Below, piece by piece: positions 1 to 9,013 of a stretch of 41,587 nt of DNA (the stretch's first letter is position 1; every line of letters begins with the position of its first letter). The DNA is from Pseudomonadota bacterium (lineage in GTDB: Bacteria > Pseudomonadota > Gammaproteobacteria > Xanthomonadales > Xanthomonadaceae). Position numbers and translations under genes: made by a program. The DNA lies in contig JAEWNA010000340.1 in the NCBI GenBank assembly GCA_023392975.1, positions 1-41,587 on the forward strand. Reading direction: 5' to 3'. Under the pieces are notes generated by a model, which was not told where the DNA came from, searched no databases, and worked only from the letters and a program-made list of their open reading frames with translations.

Positions 1-242
1 TCCTCGACCCGCATGGCCGGCTGCTGCCGCCGGGTGTGGCCGGCGAGCTGTTCATCGGCGGTCTGGTCGTCGGGCGCGGCTACTACGGTCGGGAAGCGCT
101 GACGGCCGAGCGGTTCGTCGACAGTCCCTTCGTGGCCGGCGAGCGGATGTACCGCACGGGCGACCTGGCGCGCTGGCGCAACGACGGGCAGATGGAATAT
201 CTCGGACGTACCGACCATCAGGTCAAGATCCGGGGTTTCCGC
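1..242 (+). repeat. Inverted repeat, copy A, in an A domain
   Basis: This segment matches the reverse complement of 27657-27898 with 7 mismatches in 242 positions, counted by eye. Both copies encode the same stretch of an adenylation domain, from about LDPHGRLLPPG to QVKIRGFR. Similarity falls off sharply after position 242. The copy may extend left of the window, so its true length is unknown. Confidence 0.9.
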
Positions 243-3200
243 ATCGAGCTGGGCGAAATCGAGGGCGCGCTTGGTCAGCATCCCGGGCTGGATCAGGTCG
301 TCGTCGTCGCGCAGGGCAATCTGACGTCCAAGCGCCTCGTCGCCTTCTACACGGCGAACACCCATCGACCGGACGAGGGCGCCGCGCCGACAGCGAACGC
401 GCTTCGGGAGTTCCTGGCGCCGATCCTGCCGGAATACTTCATCCCTTCCTTCTTCTGTCGCCTCGAAACGATTCCGTTGTCGCCGAACGGGAAAGTCGAT
501 CGGCGGGCGCTCGAGAGCATCGATGCGAAGCCCGTATCGGCGACCGCCGGGAACGAGGCAAAAAGCCCGACCGAACAGACGCTCGCGGCGATCTGGGCAG
601 ACATGTTGGGTCTCGCACCCGATGCGATCGACGGCGAAGACGACTTCTTCCACCTGGGCGGCCACTCGCTGCTTGCGACCCGGGTCCTGTCCAGGATCAA
701 GCAGACCTTCAGCGTCGAGATGCCGCTCAAGGCACTGTTCGAGCACCCGCGTCTCACGGCATTGGCCGAGGCCATCGACCTCGCACGCTTCATGGAGACC
801 CCTGCCATCTGCCTGGTGCCGCGCCAGGCGCGCATGCCGCTGAGCTACGCCCAGGAACGCATCTGGATCCTCCATCGCATGGATTCGGATGGCGTCAGTT
901 ACAACGTGCCGGGTGCCGTGAGGATGCAAGGGCCGCTCGACATCGACAGGCTGGAGCATGCGTTCAGGCAGGTCATCGCGCGTCACGAATCGTTGCGGAC
1001 CGTGTTCCTGGAGGAGGATGGCGTCCTGTTCCAGCGCATCCTGCCGGAAGTCGCATTCGAGCTTCAGCGATTCGATCTCAGCGAGACTCCCGCCGGGTCG
1101 AGGGAATCCGACGCCGCATCGCTTTGCCGTGCGGAAGCCACCACGCCCTTCGATCTGGAATCCGGCCCGCTGATCCGCGCGCGCATCATCACGCTGGGCG
1201 ACGACGACCATCTGCTGATGGTCAACATGCACCACATCATCAGCGATGGCTGGTCGATCGGCATCCTCATCAAGGAGATCGGCCATTACCTCGCCGGACA
1301 CGATAGCGAGTTGCCGCCGCTGCCGATCCAGTATGCCGACTTCAGCGTCTGGCAACGCGACTGGCTCGAGCATGGCGGCGAATTGAAGCGGCAGTTGGCC
1401 TACTGGACAGAGACACTCGCGGACAGTCCGGAGCTGCTGGAGCTGCCGACCGATTTCCCGCGGCCCAGTGTGCTCAGCCACGTCGGAGAAACGAGCCGGT
1501 TCACGATGGGCGGGCAGGCGGCACAGCGCCTGCGACAAGTCGCCGAGGGCGAACGCTGCACGCTGTTCATGGTGCTCATGGCGGCCGTGAACGCCTTGCT
1601 CTACCGATACACCGGGCAGGAGGACATCTGCATCGGCACGCCGATCGCAGGACGCAACGATGCGAGCACCGAACGCCTGATCGGCATGTTCGTCAACACA
1701 CTCGCCATCCGGACGAAGCTGCACGGGGCGATGTCCTTCACCGACCTGCTCGCGCTGGTGAAGCGGAACTGCCTCTCCGCCTACGACCATCAGGATACGC
1801 CTTTCGAGAAGGTCATCGAAGCCCTGCGCCCGAAGCGGAACACGGCCATTACCCCGATCTTCCAGGTGATGGTCATGTTGCAGAATGCGAACGCTGGTGC
1901 AACGGAACGCGGCGTTCGCCTGCATCCGATCGAAAGCGGCATCAGCAAATTTGACCTCAGCGTGGAATTCGAGGAGACCGCCGATGGGCTGGCGGTCGCG
2001 ATCGAATACTCGACGGCGCTGTTCAAGCGCGAGCGGATCGCGCGCATGGCCGGGCATCTCGAGCGGCTCTGCGATGCGGTGGCCGCGAACCCGTCGATGC
2101 GGTTGCAGGACATCGATTTCCTGGGGGCGGAGCGCCAGCGCCTCCGGGCTTTCCATCCGGGACGCGAGGTCCCGCGCAGCGAGGAAGACGCCAGGACCTT
2201 GATGGTCCACCGCTGGTTCGAAGCGCAGGCCGCCAGAACGCCGGATGCCATCGCGGCCGAAGCCGGCGACGCCCAGGTCAGCTACGAGGCGCTCAATCGT
2301 CGCGCCAACCGCATCGCGCACGGCCTCATCGCCGCCGGCGTCGGCCCGGACGAACGGGTGGCGATCTGCATGGAGCGTGGCCTCGACCTGGTCGCGGGCA
2401 TGCTCGGCATTCTCAAGGCCGGTGCGGCCTATGTGCCGCTGGAGCCGGGCTACCCGGCGGCACGGCTCGCGTATCTGCTGGAAGACAGCGCACCGAAGGC
2501 ATTGTTGACGCAGCGCGCACTGTTGGACGGCGATGTCGCTTCGCAGGCGCGCACACGGGGCGTCGTGATCCATGCGGTGGATGGCGACGATGTCCAGCAT
2601 CGGCCGGATCACGATCCCGATGTCGCGGTCGAGCCTCGGCACCTGGCCTACGTCATCTACACGTCCGGTTCGACCGGCCGCCCGAAGGGCGTGATGATCG
2701 AACATGCGGGCCTGACCCACTACCTGTGCTGGGCAGTCCGCGAGTACACCGATGGCGGACGGGCCTGCGACAGCATCGTGTCGTCGCCCATCGCCTTCGA
2801 TGCCACCGTGACGAGCGTCTACCTGCCGCTCCTGACCGGCGGACGCGCCGCGCTGCTCCAGGCAGGGCAGGAAATCGCGGGTCTGGAGGCATTGCTGCGC
2901 AGCGGGCGGCGTTGGGATCTTCTGAAGATCACGCCGCTGCATTGGCGCGAACTGGGTCTCCGCCTGGCCGCCGAGGGCGTGCGCTGCGACGTGGGCAGGT
3001 TCGTGGTCGGCGGGGAAGCGATGCCCTATTCGGCGGTCGAGATCTGGCGCGAGGTGGCGCCTGCCGCCCGCTGCATCAACGAATACGGGCCGACCGAAAC
3101 GGTCGTGGGCTGCACGATCTTCGATGTGCCGCCGGGGGTCCATGATTTCGTCGACGTGCCGATCGGCCGGCCGATCGACAATACGCGGATCTACATCCTG

Positions 3201-4784
3201 GACGACCAGCGGCGCTTGCAGCCGATCGGCGTGCCCGGCGAACTGTACATCGCCGGCGATGGCGTCGCGCGGGGGTATCTCAACCGGCCCGATCTCACCG
3301 CCGAGCGCTTCCTCGACGATCCGTTCGTGCCGGGCGCGCGGATGTACCGCTCCGGCGATCTGGCGCGCTGGTCGGAAGAGGGCGTGCTCGAGTACCTCGG
3401 GCGCATCGATACGCAGGTGAAGATCCGGGGCTTCCGCATCGAGCTTGGCGAGATCGAAGCCGCGTTGTGCCGGCATCCCCGGATCGATTCCGCCATGGTG
3501 GTGACCCAGGGGTCGCCATCCGATCGCAGGCTGGTCGCTTTCTACACGCTGGCAGCGGGGGAGGGGGCAGGGGAGGAGGCTCCATCGCAGGAGACGCTGA
3601 AGGACTTCCTACATCAAAGCCTGCCGGAGTACATGGTGCCGACCGCCTTCCGGGCACTGAAGGCGATCCCGCAGACGCCGAGCGGCAAACTTGATCGACC
3701 CGCGCTCGAACGCATGCAGGTGGACATGGCATCGACCCGCCCCTACATCGCGCCGAGAAACCAGGTCGAACGCCAGCTTCTGGCGATCTGGTCGGAGGTC
3801 CTGCAACGGCCGGCGGACGCCATCGGCATGAACGACGATTTCTTCGAGCTCGGCGGCCATTCGCTGCTGGCGGTGCGGATCGTGACCCGGGTGAAGGCAG
3901 GCACCGGCAAGCATGTCCCGCTGTCCTCGCTGATCAGCGCACCGACCATCGCCCGGTTCGCGGCCCTGCTGACGTCCGGAGAGAACGCACCCTTGGACGA
4001 CATCGTGGTCCCGATCGAATCCCGGGGGGCGAACCCTCCGATCTTCGCCGTCCCCGGCGCCGGCGGCAGCGTGATGTCGATGACCGATCTGAGCCGCGCC
4101 ATCGGTCCCGGGCGCGCCTTCTACGGATTGCAGGCCGTCGGCCTGGACGGACGAACCCGTCCCTTGGAGAGCGTCGAAGAAACCGCGAAGGCCAACATCC
4201 AGGCGATGCAGTCCGTGCAGGCGAGGGGGCCTTACCATCTCCTCGGCCATTCCTATGGCGGCGTCGTCGCCTACGAGATGGCCCGGCAGCTGGCGGCCGC
4301 GGGAGAGCGCGTGGCATGGCTCGCCTTGCTGGATTCCGCAGTGCCCCGCCTGGTCGAGAACCCGCCTTCGGACGAGCAGGACGTCGCTCTGCTGGGACAG
4401 GTGATCGCCGGACTCATCCGCTCCGATGGAGAATCCTCGCAGGCGACCGATGGCCCGCTCGATGTCGAGACCGCGCTGGAGATGCTGCAGGCGCATGGCA
4501 TCCAGGTCGACAGGGAGCAGGTCGACACCCTCCTGGCCGTCCTCAAGGCCAATCTCGAGTGCTATCGCCATTACCGTCCCGAACCGATGCCGGTCGACCT
4601 CCAGGTCCACCTGTATCGGGCGACCCGCGAATCCAGGCCCGATTGGCCCGAGGACCATGGCTGGAGCGAGTTCCTGTCGACGCCACCGTCGCTGCACGGC
4701 GTGGACGCGGATCACTTCTCGATGCTCGACGGCCCCCATGCCGCCGAGATCGCGCGTTCGCTGCCTGACGTGAGCGTACCTTGA
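1..4784 (+). CDS. NRPS, 3' part: (A)-PCP-C-A-PCP-TE, 5' end outside window
   Basis: This is the carboxy-terminal part of a non-ribosomal peptide synthetase; the frame is open from base 3, so the start lies left of the window. Domains in order, counting from the in-frame GTG at 36: the C-terminal half of an adenylation domain (residues 1-155, with MYRTGDLARW and NGKVDRRAL), a carrier protein (GGHSLL near 208), an LCL-type condensation domain (about 265-700, intact HHIISDG near 400), a complete A domain (about 720-1235), a second carrier (GGHSLL near 1280) and a type I thioesterase (about 1330-1582, nucleophile motif GHSYGG, later DADHFSM). The complete A domain reads D-A-T-K-V-G-E-V-G-K at the ten specificity positions, close to the asparagine code. 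The TE is the only chain-release domain in the window. The first 242 bases are nearly identical to part of A2 in the giant minus-strand NRPS. Confidence 0.95.
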   Translation, partial: LDPHGRLLPPGVAGELFIGGLVVGRGYYGREALTAERFVDSPFVAGERMYRTGDLARWRNDGQMEYLGRTDHQVKIRGFRIELGEIEGALGQHPGLDQVVVVAQGNLTSKRLVAFYTANTHRPDEGAAPTANALREFLAPILPEYFIPSFFCRLETIPLSPNGKVDRRALESIDAKPVSATAGNEAKSPTEQTLAAIWADMLGLAPDAIDGEDDFFHLGGHSLLATRVLSRIKQTFSVEMPLKALFEHPRLTALAEAIDLARFMETPAICLVPRQARMPLSYAQERIWILHRMDSDGVSYNVPGAVRMQGPLDIDRLEHAFRQVIARHESLRTVFLEEDGVLFQRILPEVAFELQRFDLSETPAGSRESDAASLCRAEATTPFDLESGPLIRARIITLGDDDHLLMVNMHHIISDGWSIGILIKEIGHYLAGHDSELPPLPIQYADFSVWQRDWLEHGGELKRQLAYWTETLADSPELLELPTDFPRPSVLSHVGETSRFTMGGQAAQRLRQVAEGERCTLFMVLMAAVNALLYRYTGQEDICIGTPIAGRNDASTERLIGMFVNTLAIRTKLHGAMSFTDLLALVKRNCLSAYDHQDTPFEKVIEALRPKRNTAITPIFQVMVMLQNANAGATERGVRLHPIESGISKFDLSVEFEETADGLAVAIEYSTALFKRERIARMAGHLERLCDAVAANPSMRLQDIDFLGAERQRLRAFHPGREVPRSEEDARTLMVHRWFEAQAARTPDAIAAEAGDAQVSYEALNRRANRIAHGLIAAGVGPDERVAICMERGLDLVAGMLGILKAGAAYVPLEPGYPAARLAYLLEDSAPKALLTQRALLDGDVASQARTRGVVIHAVDGDDVQHRPDHDPDVAVEPRHLAYVIYTSGSTGRPKGVMIEHAGLTHYLCWAVREYTDGGRACDSIVSSPIAFDATVTSVYLPLLTGGRAALLQAGQEIAGLEALLRSGRRWDLLKITPLHWRELGLRLAAEGVRCDVGRFVVGGEAMPYSAVEIWREVAPAARCINEYGPTETVVGCTIFDVPPGVHDFVDVPIGRPIDNTRIYILDDQRRLQPIGVPGELYIAGDGVARGYLNRPDLTAERFLDDPFVPGARMYRSGDLARWSEEGVLEYLGRIDTQVKIRGFRIELGEIEAALCRHPRIDSAMVVTQGSPSDRRLVAFYTLAAGEGAGEEAPSQETLKDFLHQSLPEYMVPTAFRALKAIPQTPSGKLDRPALERMQVDMASTRPYIAPRNQVERQLLAIWSEVLQRPADAIGMNDDFFELGGHSLLAVRIVTRVKAGTGKHVPLSSLISAPTIARFAALLTSGENAPLDDIVVPIESRGANPPIFAVPGAGGSVMSMTDLSRAIGPGRAFYGLQAVGLDGRTRPLESVEETAKANIQAMQSVQARGPYHLLGHSYGGVVAYEMARQLAAAGERVAWLALLDSAVPRLVENPPSDEQDVALLGQVIAGLIRSDGESSQATDGPLDVETALEMLQAHGIQVDREQVDTLLAVLKANLECYRHYRPEPMPVDLQVHLYRATRESRPDWPEDHGWSEFLSTPPSLHGVDADHFSMLDGPHAAEIARSLPDVSVP
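3558..3572 (+). other. KOPS-like octamers (GGGNAGGG) pointing right
   Basis: Two GGGNAGGG octamers share one base here (3558-3565 and 3565-3572), inside the linker of the last A domain of the NRPS. GGGNAGGG is the FtsK-orienting sequence known from E. coli, which points towards dif. Both read towards the dif-like site at 5380. A coding explanation is also possible, because they lie on the coding strand in a glycine/glutamate-rich linker. Confidence 0.35.
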
Positions 4785-4850
4785 CCGATTGCCTGCCAGT
4801 ACGACCCGCAACCCCCGGTTTTTTTCGTCCGTCATCCCAAGGAGCACGCC

Positions 4851-5258
4851 GTGAGACTCAAGCTGTATGAAACGATCGCGAGATACCTGCTGGGCATCAT
4901 CTACCTGTTCGGTGCCGTCGACGGCTTCCTCAGCATCTTCTTCGGGATCTACATCACCGGGAACCCGGCCGAATGCTCGTTCCTGGGGATCCTCAAGCAC
5001 ACGCTGTTCTTCTGGGCCTTCATGAAGTCGATCCAGTTGATCGGGGCGGTCAGCCTGCTGTCCAACTACAAGCCGGCCCTGGGCGTGGCGCTGCTGACGC
5101 CGATCTCGGCCGTCCTGTGTCTTTTCTACTTCTTCGTCCTGAACTGGTACTACGCGCTGACCGTGGTGGCCGTGCTCAATGCAGTGCTGCTGCGCGCCTA
5201 CTGGCCGAGCTATCGCTCCCTGTTCGCGGACTATCCGATGCGCGCACCGAAGGCCTGA
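4851..5258 (+). CDS. DoxX-like small integral membrane protein
   Basis: A 135-residue protein with four predicted membrane segments (about residues 10-35, 45-68, 74-95 and 98-116) separated by short loops, which is the size and layout of DoxX/DoxD-like proteins. The GTG start is supported by an AAGGAG ribosome-binding site at 4839-4844, six bases upstream. It follows the NRPS stop by 66 bases on the same strand, so it is probably co-transcribed. DoxX-like proteins are found beside many redox or export genes, but their activity is rarely known and none is assigned here. The family call rests on topology and general look; a different four-helix membrane protein is possible. Confidence 0.75.
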   Translation: MRLKLYETIARYLLGIIYLFGAVDGFLSIFFGIYITGNPAECSFLGILKHTLFFWAFMKSIQLIGAVSLLSNYKPALGVALLTPISAVLCLFYFFVLNWYYALTVVAVLNAVLLRAYWPSYRSLFADYPMRAPKA

Positions 5259-5261
5259 ACT

Positions 5262-5314
5262 TCCGGCCGGGACAGCGCCCGGGGCCAGGGAAGGCCTTGT
5301 CCGGGTGGGCCGGA
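5262..5314 (+). terminator. Possible hairpin after the plus-strand operon
   Basis: Just after the DoxX-like stop codon, TCCGGCC (5262-5268) pairs with GGCCGGA (5308-5314) and GGACA (5270-5274) with TGTCC (5298-5302), with bulges and a GC-rich loop that contains its own GGCC pair. The position fits a transcription terminator, but no T-run follows, so it is not a canonical Rho-independent terminator. Confidence 0.3.
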
Positions 5315-5379
5315 CCGCAGGGTCGGGCCGAGTCCTGATCGGTCAGATCGAGGTCGGAGCAAGGATTAGCCTATAGAGT

Positions 5380-5407
5380 CCATTACATAATATGCATTAT
5401 GCGAAAT
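5380..5407 (-). other. dif: dif-like XerCD recombination site
   Basis: Read on the minus strand, the 28-mer has an 11-bp XerC-type arm ending CGCATAA (5397-5407), a 6-bp centre TGCATA (5391-5396) and an 11-bp XerD-type arm starting TTATGT (5380-5390). Against the E. coli dif site as I remember it, 20 of 28 positions match, including 18 of 19 in the core. It is a short AT-rich island in very GC-rich DNA. Genes on both sides are transcribed towards it, as expected at a replication terminus. It could be the chromosomal dif, or one end of an element that integrates at dif (filamentous phage or IMEX). No second copy was seen in the window. Confidence 0.75.
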
Positions 5408-5441
5408 ACTACGCTCCTTGTTCGCGAAACTGCGCGAACTG

Positions 5442-5700
5442 CTACGCACCCGGAACGTCCTTGCACGCCTCCCACACTTCGCGATCGAGCTGGCTCAGCA
5501 GATCGTAGGTGCGCTTGAGGCCCGCCGCCTGCAGCACGGCTTCTCGGTGTGCCCGGGCGCTCCGACAGCGCCCGACCTTGGGATCGACCTCCCGAGACGC
5601 CGGCCGGCCGAACGAGTAACCACCAGAGGAGCCATTGCGGCGCACTTCGACCGCCTGGCGATCCGATTCAACGCAGGCCACCGGGGAAAGTATGCCCGAA
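5442..5700 (-). pseudogene. Unrecognised degraded reading frame between the two operons
   Basis: On the minus strand, an open frame covers about 85 residues and ends with a protein-like tail (containing KRTYDLLSQLDREVWEACK) at 5442. No start with a ribosome-binding site is visible. A neighbouring minus frame upstream (about 5680-5790, containing PQKAVEPAQTMPQ) also looks protein-like, as if one small gene had been frameshifted. I do not recognise the family. It may be a decayed small gene next to the dif-like site, or chance coding in GC-rich DNA. Confidence 0.25.
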
Positions 5701-5755
5701 CCCCTGCGCGCGGGGCTGTACTTGCGGCATGGTCTGGGCAGGCTCGACCGCCTTC

Positions 5756-5790
5756 TGTGGCGGGAATCGCACCTGCATGCAGGCGCCACA
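5756..5790. repeat. Perfect palindrome inside an inverted repeat
   Basis: TGTGGCG (5756-5762) and CGCCACA (5784-5790) form a 7-bp stem that encloses the perfect 12-bp palindrome CCTGCATGCAGG (5772-5783). A further CCCC/GGGG hairpin lies at 5701-5715. The location between converging operons fits a bidirectional terminator or a REP-like intergenic element. No T-run is present. Confidence 0.45.
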
Positions 5791-5862
5791 AATGCGGGTT
5801 TGGAGGAGCACGCGCTTCTCCAGTCCGCAACCACGCGCTCTGTAAAAGGATCGAATCCGTCG

Positions 5863-5870
5863 CCCTGCCC
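5863..5870 (-). other. KOPS-like octamer pointing left towards dif
   Basis: CCCTGCCC here is GGGCAGGG on the minus strand, 456 bp right of the dif-like site and outside any convincing gene. Six more minus-strand matches to GGGNAGGG were found by eye at 8206-8213, 10886-10893, 15358-15365, 19156-19163, 26321-26328 and 33743-33750. No plus-strand match was seen to the right of the dif-like site. Confidence 0.4.
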
Positions 5871-5931
5871 CATCCCATCTCCCCTGCCAGCGCCACGGAC
5901 AGATCGGCAGCAGAGAAAGGGATCACTGCAT

Positions 5932-8900
5932 TCAATGCCGGCCGAACCTGCGGGACAGCGCGGCTTCGACATCGTTCACGAGGCTGAAGATCGCCGGCAT
6001 GAACAGCAGGCTCAGTGCGGTGGACGAGATCAGACCGCCGATCAGGGCGATCGCCATCGGCGCGCGGAAGCCGGTATCGAGGCCGATGCTCAGCGCCGCA
6101 GGCAGCATGCCTGCCGCCATCGCGACGGAGGTCATGACGATCGGACGCGCCCGGACCCGGCATGCGGTGAGGATCGCGTCGTCGCGCGCCGCGCCATCGC
6201 GCATGCGTTCAAGCATGTGGTCGACGAGCAGGATGGAGTTCTTGTCGGCGATGCCCATCAGCATCATCACGCCGATGAGGGCCGGAAGCCCCAGTTCGGT
6301 ACCGGTGAGGAACATCATCACGAAGGCGCCGCCGATCGACAGCGGCAGCGCGCCCATGCGCGCCAGCGGCAGCAGCCAGTCTCGATAGAGCAGCACCTGG
6401 ATCGAATAGACCAGCAACAGGCCGATGCCCATCGCTTCCAGGAAGCCCTTCATCAGGTCCGCCATCAGCTCCGCGTCGCCGGTCCTCTGCTCGGTGACCG
6501 ACGGCGGCAGGGCTTTCATCGAAGGCAGCGCGGCCACGCGCTCCAGCGCGGTCCCGAGCGAGATGCCGTCGAGGTTGGCGTCCACCTGCAATTGGCGCTG
6601 GCGATCGTAGCGCTGGATGAGCGCCGGCCCCTGGCCGAAGGACAGCGTCGCCACCGAGGACAACGGCACGTTGTCGCCGGTGGCGGTCAGCAATCGTAGA
6701 TTGTTCAGGGCCGTCAGGCGTTCGCCGAAATTGCTGGGCAGACGGACGCGGATGGGGATCTCGCGATCCTTGTCGTTGAACTTCGGCAACAGGCCGGGAT
6801 CGTCGCCGATGGTGGAAACGCTGATGGCGTGGCCGACATCGGCCGCGGTGACGCCCACCTGCGCGGCGCGGACCGGATCCATCGCGACCACGATCTCGCG
6901 CTGCGACTGGCGGTTGGCACTGGTCACGCTGGCGAGCCCGGGAACCGCGCGCATCTCGCGCTCGAGCGCTTCTGCCGAACGGACCAGCGCGTCCGCGTCC
7001 TCGCCGACCAGCACGATCGAGACGTCCTTGCCGCCGCCGCCGCTGTCGAAACTGACCCGCATGTCCGCGAATCCACGCAACGCCGGCCGCATGTCGGCGG
7101 CGAACTCGCGTTCGCTCAGCGCGCGTTCGTCCGGTGGCACCAGCGCGATGAGGATCTTGGCCTGGTTCGGTCCGCCGGCGAGGTCGCCCGACGTGGTCAG
7201 CACCGACGCCACCTCGGGGCGTTTGTGCAGCAGGCGGGCCACGCGCTGTGCGGCGGCATCCGTCTGCTCGACCGTGCTGCCGCGCGGCATTTCCAGGCTG
7301 ATGCTGGCCTCCGACATGTCCTGGTACGGCATGAAGCCGGTCGGCAGCAGCGGCACCAGCGCGATCGAAGCACCGACGACCAGCACGGCGAGCAGCAACG
7401 TGCGCATGCGATGGCGCAAGGTCCACTGCACGGCGTGCAGGTAGCGGGCCATCACGGGGCCATCGTGGGCCTCGCGCTCGACCGGCGGCGCCTTCAGCAG
7501 GCGCGAGGCGAGCATCGGCGTGAACAGCCGTGCCACCAGCAGCGAGAAGAAGGCCGCGATGGCGACGGTCAGGCCGAACTGGATGAAATAACGACCGATG
7601 ATCCCGCCCATGAAGCTCACCGGGACGAACACGGCGCAGATCACCAGCGTGGTCGCGATCACCGACAGGCCGATCTCTTCGGACGCCTCGATGGCGGCCT
7701 GCATCGGCGTGCGTCCGGCCTTCATGTGCCGGTGGATGTTCTCGATCTCGACGATGGCGTCGTCGACGAGCACGCCCGTGACCAGCGAGATCGCGACAGT
7801 GCTGACGAAATTGAGGCTGAACCCCAGCCAGTGCATGCACAGGAAGGTGGGGATGATCGACAGCGGGATGGCCAGCGCCGCAATGATCGTGGACTGCCGG
7901 TCGCGCAGGAACACGAACACCACCAGGATCGTCAGCAGCGCGCCTTCGATGAAGGTGGACATGGTCGACCGGTAGCCGTTGCGCGTCAGCGGCACCACGC
8001 TGACGACGCGCTTGAAGTGCATGCCGGCATTGTTCTTTTCAATGTCGGCCAGGCGCGCGTCGACCGCGTCGGACACGCCGATCTCGCTGGAATCGTCGGT
8101 CTTGAAGATCGAGAACGTGACCGCCGGCTCGCCGTCCAGGCGGGTGATGGTGGTCATCTCGGCCGCACCGCGACGGATGGTGCCGAGGTCGCCGAGGCGC
8201 GCGTCCCCTCCCCTGGACAACTGGATGCGCAGCGCGGCCAGTTCCGCCAGCGTGCTCGCCTTGCCCTTGGTGCGCAGGGCGTACTTGACATTGCTCAGCA
8301 CGAGATGGCCGCCGGGAATCTCGACCTGCGTGGCGGCCAGCTGGTCGGCGACGTCCGCGGAGGTGATCCCCAGCGATGACAGCTTGAGGGGATCGAGCAC
8401 GATCGACACTTCGTCGTCCGCGCCGCCGTTGCGCACCACGCGAGAGACGCCGCGCACCGCGAGCAGTTCACGGGTCAGGCCATCGTCGACGAACCAGCTG
8501 AGCGCTTCCGGCGTCTTGCCGCGCCACTCCACGCTGTAGGTGCTGATCGCCGCGCCGCTGTCGACGGCATAGCTCACGATCGGCTCGCGCACCGTCGCCG
8601 GCAGGTCCTGCCGGATCCGCATCATCTCGTTGCGGGCGTTGTTGATCGCGCGATCGAGCGGCGTTTCCAGGGTGAATTCCACCGTGGTCAGCGACACGCC
8701 CTCGGTGATCGTCGAGGTGATGTGACGCACACCCGGCAAGGTCGAGAGCGCCGCCTCGGCGCGCCGCGTCACCTGGGTCTCGATCTGGCTGGGCGTGGCG
8801 CCGGGCTGCTCCAGGCGCACGGTGACTTCCGGCGTCACCACGCTGGGCATGTTGGAAATCGGGAGATCGTGGAACGCAATCAACCCGGTGAACGTGAGCA

Positions 8901-8964
8901 GGACGAACAGCAGCAGCGGCGGGATCGGATTGCGGATGGCCCACGTGGACAACGCGAATTTCAT
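5932..8964 (-). CDS. RND-family efflux pump, inner-membrane transporter
   Basis: A 1010-residue proton-driven resistance-nodulation-division pump of the HAE-1/AcrB-like type. It has an N-terminal membrane helix (IPPLLLFVLLTFTGLIAF), a large periplasmic loop, and the TM4 motif GVLVDDAIVEIENI carrying the two adjacent Asp of the proton relay. ADKNSILLVD and RPIVMTS in the C-terminal half supply the relay Lys and Arg. The frame is open 105 bases further upstream, but ATG 8964 is preferred because GGAG stands a few bases before it and the N-terminus then begins in normal RND fashion. It follows the adaptor gene by 49 bases and should form a tripartite pump with it; no TolC-type outer-membrane gene is in the window. 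As the last gene of the minus operon it may export the cluster product or give self-resistance. Confidence 0.92.
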   Translation of the reverse strand: MKFALSTWAIRNPIPPLLLFVLLTFTGLIAFHDLPISNMPSVVTPEVTVRLEQPGATPSQIETQVTRRAEAALSTLPGVRHITSTITEGVSLTTVEFTLETPLDRAINNARNEMMRIRQDLPATVREPIVSYAVDSGAAISTYSVEWRGKTPEALSWFVDDGLTRELLAVRGVSRVVRNGGADDEVSIVLDPLKLSSLGITSADVADQLAATQVEIPGGHLVLSNVKYALRTKGKASTLAELAALRIQLSRGGDARLGDLGTIRRGAAEMTTITRLDGEPAVTFSIFKTDDSSEIGVSDAVDARLADIEKNNAGMHFKRVVSVVPLTRNGYRSTMSTFIEGALLTILVVFVFLRDRQSTIIAALAIPLSIIPTFLCMHWLGFSLNFVSTVAISLVTGVLVDDAIVEIENIHRHMKAGRTPMQAAIEASEEIGLSVIATTLVICAVFVPVSFMGGIIGRYFIQFGLTVAIAAFFSLLVARLFTPMLASRLLKAPPVEREAHDGPVMARYLHAVQWTLRHRMRTLLLAVLVVGASIALVPLLPTGFMPYQDMSEASISLEMPRGSTVEQTDAAAQRVARLLHKRPEVASVLTTSGDLAGGPNQAKILIALVPPDERALSEREFAADMRPALRGFADMRVSFDSGGGGKDVSIVLVGEDADALVRSAEALEREMRAVPGLASVTSANRQSQREIVVAMDPVRAAQVGVTAADVGHAISVSTIGDDPGLLPKFNDKDREIPIRVRLPSNFGERLTALNNLRLLTATGDNVPLSSVATLSFGQGPALIQRYDRQRQLQVDANLDGISLGTALERVAALPSMKALPPSVTEQRTGDAELMADLMKGFLEAMGIGLLLVYSIQVLLYRDWLLPLARMGALPLSIGGAFVMMFLTGTELGLPALIGVMMLMGIADKNSILLVDHMLERMRDGAARDDAILTACRVRARPIVMTSVAMAAGMLPAALSIGLDTGFRAPMAIALIGGLISSTALSLLFMPAIFSLVNDVEAALSRRFGRH

Positions 8965-9013
8965 CGGGCGCTCCGGCGTGGTACCGAATGCGGCATCCTC
9001 GAACGATGCCGGG

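Noticed and set aside
4819..4825. T7 run before the DoxX-like gene as a Rho-independent terminator
   Set aside because: No stable stem directly precedes it, and the next gene on the same strand starts 26 bases later.
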